Shown here one piece after another: positions 58,282 through 64,000 of a DNA stretch of 64,000 nt (position 1 is its first letter; the number at the start of each line of letters is the position of its first letter). Under the pieces are notes generated by a model. That model saw only the letters and a list, made by a program, of their open reading frames with translations, was not told where the DNA came from and ran no database searches. The DNA comes from RGIG426 sp045598965. Its GTDB lineage: Bacteria > Bacillota > Clostridia > Oscillospirales > Acutalibacteraceae. The DNA is taken from positions 1 through 64,000 of the forward strand of contig JAZRVH010000007.1 of NCBI GenBank assembly GCA_045598965.1, given 5' to 3'. Made by a program: the position numbers and the translations under genes.

Positions 58282-60654
58282 TTATGAGAACAACGATTCG
58301 GCGATGCGTACGGTGTCCATTGCATCCTTGGCGTAAAAGTCCGCACCGATTTTTTCGGCGTATTCCGCCGTAAGCACCGCACCGCCCACCACGGTTTTTA
58401 TCTGCGGCACCCGTTCACGGAGCAGCTGAATGGTTTCCTCCATAGCGGGGACGGTGGTGGTCATCAGTGCCGAAAGTCCCACAAGACCGACGCTTTGCTC
58501 GATAGCGGTTTTGACAATGACTTCGGGAGGAACATCACGGCCGAGGTCAATTACCGTAAACCCGTAGTTTTCCAAAAGCAGCTTCACGATGTTTTTTCCG
58601 ATATCGTGAATATCGCCCTTGACGGTGGCCAGAATACATTTGCCCGGACGGGAGACGGTTTCGCTGTCGCTCATAGCGGTTTTGATTTCCTCAAATCCGG
58701 CGGCGGCACACTCGGCGGCACGAAGCAGCTGAGGCAAAAACACCACGCCTTGTTCATACCCTTGACCGACACGGTCAAGAGCGGGGATAATTTCATTTTC
58801 CACAATAGCAAGCGGAGCGGTATCAGCGAGCAAGGCTTTCGTTTTGGCGATTGCCGCCTCTTTCATTCCCTTGCAGATAGCGTCGGCAAGGGTCTCGTCG
58901 CTTGTCGCTATGGTCTTTGCGGGGGGCGTGTCCTCTAAAGAAGCGGCGTAGGCGATATACGCCTCGCAATTCGTATCTTGTGCCAGCAAAACGTCACGGG
59001 CATAGGCGTTTCTTTCGGTTTTCGGGGCGGCGGGGTTGAGAATGGCCGCCGACAGCCCGTTTTCTTTGGCAAGTGCCAAAAATTCGCTGTTGAGTAATTC
59101 CCGATGGGGCAATCCGAAAGATACATTGGATATGCCGAGAGAGGTTTTGCACTTTAATTCCTGCGAAATGCGGCGTACGGCCTCTAATGTGACAAGAGCG
59201 GCGTTTTCGTCCGCACTGACCGTCATGGTCAGCGGGTCAAACACCAGTTCATCCTTGGAAATTCCGTAAGTTTCGGCGGTGTGAAGAATGCGTTTTGCAA
59301 TTTCCACTCGTCCGTCGGCATCGGCGGGAATACCGTTTTCATCTAAGGTAAGTGCCACCACAACGCCGCCGTATTTTTTGGCAAGAGGGAACACAGCTTC
59401 CATAGATTCTTTCTTTCCGTTGACCGAATTGAGCATCGGTTTTCCGATATACGGGCGTAATGCTCGCTCCATGGCTACCGGGTCAGAGGTGTCAATCTGT
59501 AAAGGCAAATCGCTTACCGCCTGCACCTCGGCGACCACGACGGGTAGTAAAGTCGGCTCGTCAATTTCCGGCGTGCCGACGTTCACATCCAGCACGTCCG
59601 CTCCTTGCTCTTGCTGGGCGGCGGCAATGCCTAAGATGTAAGTCATATCCCGTTCCACCAGTGCCTGGCGAAAACGCTTTTTGCCGGTGGGGTTCAGCCG
59701 TTCGCCGATGACGGAAAACGTGGAAAGGTCAACCGCTTTACAGCCAGAGCAGACCATGGTTTTGTGTTTTTCGGCTACGGGAACCGGTGACAGCCCACTG
59801 CACGTGGCGATAAGTGTCGCCAAATGGGCGGGAGTTGTACCGCAACAGCCGCCGACGAGCCGCACACCCTTTTTCACGAGGGCGGCAACCTCCTCGGCGA
59901 ATTCGTCGGGGGTAACATCAAACACCGTTTTGCCGTTTTCGATTCGGGGAAGTCCGGCGTTCGGTTTCAACAGTACCGGCACCGAGGCGAGAGCTAAATA
60001 TTGCTCAACAATCGGAGCGAGGGCTCTCGGCCCGAAGGAGCAGTTGACGCCGATGGCGTCCGCTCCGAGGCCTTCCAGCATGGTTACCATAACGGCAGGG
60101 TCGGCACCGCTCATCAAGCGATTATCTTCGCTGTAAGCGTTGCTGACGAAAACCGGCAAATCACAGTTTTCTTTAACCGCCAAAAGGGCGGCTTTCGTCT
60201 CATAAGCGTCGTTCATCGTTTCGATGAACACCAAATCTGCCTCGTCTTTTCCGGCGTTGACGGTTTTGGCAAAAGCGGCAACCGCCTCCTCAAAATCCAG
60301 TTCGCCGTAAGGCTTGAGCAGTTTGCCGAGAGGCCCTATGTCGAGAGCAATAAATTTTTCCTGCGTGCCGGAGCTTTGGCTTCGAGCGGCGGCAACGCAG
60401 GCGAGGGCACTTTTCGTCATAGCTTCGATTTCACTGTCAGAATATTTAAGCCCATTTACGCCGAAAGTGTTGGTGGATACCACGTTGCATCCCGCATCGT
60501 AATAGGCTTTATGGATAGCGGTTACCACGTCGGGGTGGTCAAGCCCGAATTGCTCGGATGCCACGCCCGCCGGCATTCCGGCGGCTTGAAGAAGCGTGCC
60601 GGTGCCGCCGTCCATAAACAGCAGATTGTGGGAAAGATATTCTTTTACGGTCAT
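58282..60654 (-). CDS. metH: Cobalamin-dependent methionine synthase without reactivation domain
   Basis: A 790-residue enzyme moving a methyl group from methyltetrahydrofolate to homocysteine. The homocysteine domain covers residues 1-290, with zinc cysteines in VNCSFGP near 203 and GGCCGTTP near 268. The pterin-binding domain starts at VIGERLNPTGKKRF near 316. A B12 cap follows near 590-670, then the B12 domain with DIHDIGKN near 683 (His as cobalt ligand). The usual C-terminal AdoMet reactivation domain is absent; a separate protein with that signature is encoded 15 bases upstream. It is third in the metF operon. Confidence 0.95.
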   Translation of the reverse strand: MTVKEYLSHNLLFMDGGTGTLLQAAGMPAGVASEQFGLDHPDVVTAIHKAYYDAGCNVVSTNTFGVNGLKYSDSEIEAMTKSALACVAAARSQSSGTQEKFIALDIGPLGKLLKPYGELDFEEAVAAFAKTVNAGKDEADLVFIETMNDAYETKAALLAVKENCDLPVFVSNAYSEDNRLMSGADPAVMVTMLEGLGADAIGVNCSFGPRALAPIVEQYLALASVPVLLKPNAGLPRIENGKTVFDVTPDEFAEEVAALVKKGVRLVGGCCGTTPAHLATLIATCSGLSPVPVAEKHKTMVCSGCKAVDLSTFSVIGERLNPTGKKRFRQALVERDMTYILGIAAAQQEQGADVLDVNVGTPEIDEPTLLPVVVAEVQAVSDLPLQIDTSDPVAMERALRPYIGKPMLNSVNGKKESMEAVFPLAKKYGGVVVALTLDENGIPADADGRVEIAKRILHTAETYGISKDELVFDPLTMTVSADENAALVTLEAVRRISQELKCKTSLGISNVSFGLPHRELLNSEFLALAKENGLSAAILNPAAPKTERNAYARDVLLAQDTNCEAYIAYAASLEDTPPAKTIATSDETLADAICKGMKEAAIAKTKALLADTAPLAIVENEIIPALDRVGQGYEQGVVFLPQLLRAAECAAAGFEEIKTAMSDSETVSRPGKCILATVKGDIHDIGKNIVKLLLENYGFTVIDLGRDVPPEVIVKTAIEQSVGLVGLSALMTTTVPAMEETIQLLRERVPQIKTVVGGAVLTAEYAEKIGADFYAKDAMDTVRIAESLFS

Positions 60655-60669
60655 GGAAATCCCTTCTTT

Positions 60670-61260
60670 TTACGGGGAATTTTTAAGAATGCCCACCAGT
60701 GCCGTTACGGATTTGGTGGGGGTCATCAGCAGACTGTCGGTTAAGGTGACACCGATTTTGCGAGGGCAGTCCAGTGCCTCAAAAATCGCCGTTTGTAAGG
60801 CGAGCGGCAGGTCGCCGTAGCCGGGGCTGAATCGAGGACGAACCGCATATTCGGCGGCAAGCTCATCGCAAAACGCATCGCACAATGCCTCGACTCGTTC
60901 GGCACCGACGGCGTTGGCGTATAACGCTTTTTCGGGGGATAACCGGCGATATTTTTCTGCCAGTCGGTCGGGGGCAAGCCCCACGGTAGCGGCAAAGACG
61001 ATCACCTGGTTGCAATCGGCAAGGCATTTTGAAAGGTCGGCGGAGTGGACCATCGAAAATCCCAAGTCAAGGGAGTTTTCGCTGATTTTGATAGGATACT
61101 TCGCATAGCAGACTTTATACGAAAGAGCGGGTGAAAGCTCGCTTGCCACCGCCACGAGGTTGTCCGGGAAAGCCTCCGTTTTGGGCAGACCCGCATACCG
61201 CATTGCCTCTTTGAAATCGACGGCGGGAGCGGAAAAAGTTTTCGTTAAAACGGTCGCCAT
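60670..61260 (-). CDS. Stand-alone MetH reactivation-domain protein
   Basis: A 196-residue protein matching the core of the MetH activation domain. RFSPGYGDLPLALQ near residue 142 is the AdoMet-binding RxSPGY signature, followed by KIGVTLTDSLLMTPTKSVTA near 167. Upstream, LADCNQVIVFAATVGLAPD near 81 fits the same fold. It would reductively remethylate inactive cob(II)alamin on the MetH encoded next to it. Splitting of this domain from MetH is known in Clostridia and Thermotogae. The gene lies four bases after metF. Confidence 0.85.
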   Translation of the reverse strand: MATVLTKTFSAPAVDFKEAMRYAGLPKTEAFPDNLVAVASELSPALSYKVCYAKYPIKISENSLDLGFSMVHSADLSKCLADCNQVIVFAATVGLAPDRLAEKYRRLSPEKALYANAVGAERVEALCDAFCDELAAEYAVRPRFSPGYGDLPLALQTAIFEALDCPRKIGVTLTDSLLMTPTKSVTALVGILKNSP

Positions 61261-61264
61261 AGGT

Positions 61265-62140
61265 TCACCCCAAAATGGCGGACAAATTGTCCATAATTTT
61301 TTCTGCCACGTCCGGCTTGTTCATCGTATAGACGTGGACGTTACGTATGCCGTTGGCATAAAGGTCAATGATTTGGTCGGTGGCATACACAATGCCTGCT
61401 TGCTTCATTGCCTCGGGATTCGAGCCGAAACGGTCTACCAGCGATTTGAATCGGGTGGGAACAAACGAGCCGGAAAGTTTCACCGCCCGTTCCACCTGGT
61501 TGGCGTTGGTGATAGGCATAATCCCGGGGATAACGGGAACCGTGATGCCCGCTTCTCGGATTTTATAGAGGAAAGCATACAGCAGGTTGTTGTCAAAAAA
61601 CATTTGGGTGGTAAGGAATTCACAACCCGCCTCTACCTTTTCTTTCAAGTGGCGAATATCTTCTTTTTGGTCGGTGCTTTCGGGGTGCACTTCCGGATAG
61701 CAGGCACCGCCGATACAAAAATCCGCACTGCTTTCTTTAAGCTCCCTCACAAGGTCTACCGCATAACGGTAGTCCCAATGTGAGCGGTCTTGCCCCTCCA
61801 TATCGGGTGTGAGATCGCCACGCAGTGCCATAACGTTTTCGATGCCGGCTTGTTTCATGGCTTCAATGCGTTCTTTTACCATTTCTTTGCTGGACGAAAC
61901 GCAGGTGAGATGGGCGAGGGTGGGCACGCCGTAGTTTTTCAGCAGGTTTTCGGCAATATCTAAGGTATAGCGACTGGTGCCGCCTCCCGCTCCGTAGGTG
62001 ACGCTGACAAAACTGGGGTGCAAACCCGCAATCGCTTCGGTGGCAATTTTCACCGTGTCGAACGCCGCATCCGTTTTCGGGGGAAACACCTCGAACGACA
62101 GCGACAGTTTATCTTGGTTTAGGATTTCAGATAATTTCAT
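61265..62140 (-). CDS. metF: Methylenetetrahydrofolate reductase
   Basis: A 291-residue TIM-barrel flavoenzyme giving methyltetrahydrofolate for MetH. It starts SLSFEVFPPKTDAAF near residue 13. HLTCVSSSKEMVKERIEAM near 77, ALRGD near 106 and QMFFDN near 180 are family motifs. ATG 62140 is chosen because AAAGGGCG lies upstream; the frame is open farther up, but only through the promoter. It is first in a metF-activator-metH operon, which forms one methionine-synthesis unit. Confidence 0.94.
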   Translation of the reverse strand: MKLSEILNQDKLSLSFEVFPPKTDAAFDTVKIATEAIAGLHPSFVSVTYGAGGGTSRYTLDIAENLLKNYGVPTLAHLTCVSSSKEMVKERIEAMKQAGIENVMALRGDLTPDMEGQDRSHWDYRYAVDLVRELKESSADFCIGGACYPEVHPESTDQKEDIRHLKEKVEAGCEFLTTQMFFDNNLLYAFLYKIREAGITVPVIPGIMPITNANQVERAVKLSGSFVPTRFKSLVDRFGSNPEAMKQAGIVYATDQIIDLYANGIRNVHVYTMNKPDVAEKIMDNLSAILG

Positions 62141-62173
62141 ATAAGCACGCCCTTTTTGGGTAATATTTAATCT

Positions 62174-62202
62174 ATTATAAACCAAAGATTTCCTAAATGC
62201 AA
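62174..62202 (-). promoter_or_regulatory. Promoter of the metF-metH operon
   Basis: On the minus strand TTGCAT (62202-62197), 17 bases, TATAAT (62179-62174). The leader is too short for an S-box riboswitch, and none is visible. Confidence 0.7.
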
Positions 62203-62220
62203 CGGTTTTATAAAAGAAAA

Positions 62221-62271
62221 ATCCCCGATAGGGCTGCAATATCCTAATCTTGCATTGCCCAAACCGGGGAT
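62221..62271 (-). terminator. Terminator after the symporter gene
   Basis: ATCCCCG and CGGGGAT form the base of a long stem with an inner GGGC/GCCC pair. T-rich sequence follows on the minus strand. Confidence 0.65.
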
Positions 62272-62277
62272 TTTATA

Positions 62278-63618
62278 TTAGTTCCACTGGAACGTAATCA
62301 TACCGTACACGTAGATAAACAAAATGATGACCGGAAGAATATAGGTGAAAATCGGTTTCATCCAAGTTTTAACTTTTAATCCTTCGCCGGCGTTGGCTTC
62401 GTTCATAAAGTTATCGAAGCCCCATCCATAACGTTTGTTACAACAAAACAGGACGAATATAAGTGAGCCGAGCGGTAACAGGTTTTTGGATACGAGGAAA
62501 TCCCAGAAATCCAACCAAGCACTATCGGGCCCGAACGGGTGGAATTGCCACACGCTGTATCCGAGGGCGGTGGTCAGCGAGAGGAGAAACATGACTGCTC
62601 CGCACAAGATGGCACCTTTTTTGCGGCTGAACCCGGTGACATCCCGCACACAGGCGAGAATGTTCTCATACACCGCCAGCGACGTGGACAGTGCCGCAAA
62701 GGTCATAAACAGAAAGAATAACGCACCCCACCAGCGTCCGTTCGGCATTTTGGTGAACACGGTGGTCATCGAGTTAAACAGCAGTGCCGGCCCGGCGGTG
62801 ACCTCGATGTCGTAGGTGGCACAAGAGGGGAAGATGATGAGTCCCGCCACGACGGCAACAAAAGTGTCCAGTGTAATGATGGTGACGGATTCGCCCATCA
62901 GCGAACGGTCTTTGCCGATATAACTGCCGAAAATGGCCATGGCACCGATGCCGAGGCTGAGTGTAAAGAAGGCTTGTTCCATTGCGGAAACCACGGTGGT
63001 GCCGGTGATTTTCTTGAAATCGGGTTTCAAGTAAAACGACACCCCTTCACCGGCGTTGGGGAGACACAGACTGCGTACCGCCAAAAACACCATCAACCCG
63101 AGAAGAGCAATCATAATTACCTTGGTGACCCGTTCAAGACCGCTTTGTATGTTGAAACACAAAATGCCAAAGCAGAGGACAACGGTGACGGCGAGGAACA
63201 GTACGTTGATGGCGGGGTCGCTAATCATCGCTTCAAATGTGAGCTGTTCGGCTTGTCCTTGAACGAACTTCATAAAATAGTACATCATCCAGCCGGTGAC
63301 CACGCTGTAAAACGCCATAAGACAGACGTTTCCGAGCAGGGCAAAACCGCCGTGAATATGCCATTTTGTTCTCGGTCGCTCTAACTTTTGGTACATTTTA
63401 ATGGGTGGCGATTGGGCGGCACGGCCGATAGAAAACTCCATGACCATAACCGGAAGTCCCAAAAGAACGAGAAAAACAAGGTAAAGAAGCACAAAAATGC
63501 CGCCGCCGTTTTGCCCTACCATCCACGGGAATTTCCATACATTGCCGCACCCGATGGCACAGCCGGCACTAAGCAGAATAAACCCTAATCGACTGCCTAA
63601 TTTTTCATGGTTGCTCAT
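62278..63618 (-). CDS. Sodium:neurotransmitter symporter family transporter
   Basis: A 446-residue SNF/NSS transporter with about eleven membrane helices. It starts LGSRLGFILLSAGCAIGCGNVWKFP, whose unwound first helix binds sodium and substrate in LeuT-type proteins. GGGIFVLLYLVFLVLLGLPV follows, then LSLGIGAMAIFGSYIGKD near 225. Bacterial members import amino acids such as tryptophan, tyrosine or leucine; the substrate cannot be read from sequence. ATG 63618 is chosen because AAAGGAG lies about twelve bases upstream. Confidence 0.92.
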   Translation of the reverse strand: MSNHEKLGSRLGFILLSAGCAIGCGNVWKFPWMVGQNGGGIFVLLYLVFLVLLGLPVMVMEFSIGRAAQSPPIKMYQKLERPRTKWHIHGGFALLGNVCLMAFYSVVTGWMMYYFMKFVQGQAEQLTFEAMISDPAINVLFLAVTVVLCFGILCFNIQSGLERVTKVIMIALLGLMVFLAVRSLCLPNAGEGVSFYLKPDFKKITGTTVVSAMEQAFFTLSLGIGAMAIFGSYIGKDRSLMGESVTIITLDTFVAVVAGLIIFPSCATYDIEVTAGPALLFNSMTTVFTKMPNGRWWGALFFLFMTFAALSTSLAVYENILACVRDVTGFSRKKGAILCGAVMFLLSLTTALGYSVWQFHPFGPDSAWLDFWDFLVSKNLLPLGSLIFVLFCCNKRYGWGFDNFMNEANAGEGLKVKTWMKPIFTYILPVIILFIYVYGMITFQWN

Positions 63619-63690
63619 AAGGCCTGTATCTCCTTTTTTTACAGATGATACGGATATTAAAGCACAATTTTTTGAAAAATGCAAGAGAGA

Positions 63691-64000
63691 TTATCCGCCG
63701 AGTGCCACATCCAAAAGCATCATTAAAGCAAAGCCGCCGACAATTCCGGCGGTGGCAAAATACGGGTGAGCTTCCTTGTTTTGCTGACATTCAGGGATAA
63801 GCTCGTGTACCGCCACAAGAATCATGGCTCCTGCCGCAAAGGCGAGTGCATAGGGGAGGAGAATGGATACGTTTGCGACGAGAAGAGCACCGATAACGCC
63901 GGCGATGGGTTCCACCATCCCCGATGCCTGCCCGATGAGAAAACTGCGTCCCCGTCCGCACCCCTCACGGTAAAGGGGAAGGGATACGGCGGCTCCCTCG
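63691..64000 (-). CDS. ZIP family metal transporter, C-terminal part
   Basis: The frame is open from TAA at 63691 through the right edge of the window, so the N-terminal part is missing. The visible 102 residues include SFLIGQASGMVEPIAGVIG, with the conserved Glu of helix V. They continue with AAGAMILVAVHELIPEC, the family His/Glu motif, and a last helix GIVGGFALMMLLDVALGG. ZIP proteins of the ZupT/GufA type move zinc or iron into the cytoplasm. An internal ATG exists at 63918 but is not the start. Confidence 0.88.
   Translation of the reverse strand, partial: EGAAVSLPLYREGCGRGRSFLIGQASGMVEPIAGVIGALLVANVSILLPYALAFAAGAMILVAVHELIPECQQNKEAHPYFATAGIVGGFALMMLLDVALGG

Noticed and set aside
1..64000. 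CRISPR arrays or insertion sequences
   Set aside because: I saw no regularly spaced direct repeats with unique spacers and no transposase genes; the only recombinases are the tyrosine integrase and the small serine recombinase.

Overview
The window looks like chromosome from a Gram-positive anaerobe of the Clostridia, probably an Oscillospirales/Ruminococcaceae-like gut bacterium. The evidence is a dockerin-bearing secreted protein, the DUF512-der pair, YceD-rpmF, the rimP-nusA-ylxR-ylxQ-infB-rbfA-nrnA-truB-ribF order, a methionine synthase without a fused reactivation domain, and SigA-type promoters with 17-base spacers. The taxonomic placement is inference.

Region 1 (1-5.3 kb): thrS without a TGS domain, two YdcF/SanA-like DUF218 proteins, an M42 aminopeptidase and tRNA-Leu(CAA).

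Region 2 (5461-16401): a compact integrative element of about 10.9 kb inserted in a tRNA-Pro(GGG) gene. A perfect 65-base direct repeat marks both ends. The intact tRNA is at the right end beside a tyrosine integrase, and a 3' tRNA remnant with the original tRNA terminator is at the left end. Repeated 13-16-base arm-type sites lie inside both ends. The element carries a Cro/C1-type repressor with divergent promoters and a palindromic operator, a winged-helix replication-like protein, a SprT-like protease, a small serine recombinase and several small proteins. Its cargo is a three-gene leftward operon (radical SAM enzyme, 227-residue protein of unknown function, DUF262-DUF1524 GmrSD-like nuclease) facing a WYL-domain regulator. 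I read this as a candidate defence system. Two reading frames of the element are interrupted by in-frame TAG codons, while none of its other genes ends in TAG. No capsid or conjugation genes are present, so it resembles a phage satellite or genomic island.

Region 3 (16.4-34.2 kb): a dockerin-SpoIID protein, cell-wall DD-peptidases (S11 and VanY type), pgi, a P-loop protein, a CofE-like ligase with a PHP phosphoesterase, yceD-rpmF, DUF512-der, trmFO, a YfhO-type membrane protein, a GtrA-like protein and a membrane-anchored DUF4015 glycosidase-like protein.

Region 4 (34.3-47.6 kb, mostly leftward): an Rnf-like cluster with only rnfC, D, E and A, in which rnfB and rnfG are missing and most cofactor sites are lost. 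It is followed by rpe, a RibF-HAD fusion and the translation/ribosome-maturation operon, whose ylxQ appears to start with ACG.

Region 5 (47.7-64 kb): degV, isocitrate dehydrogenase, the lower-glycolysis run pgk-tpiA-gpmI, a zinc-type ABC importer (znuABC plus an extra ATPase), a PrsA-like lipoprotein, a methionine module (metF, separate MetH reactivation protein, metH), a sodium:neurotransmitter-type symporter and the end of a ZIP transporter cut by the window edge.
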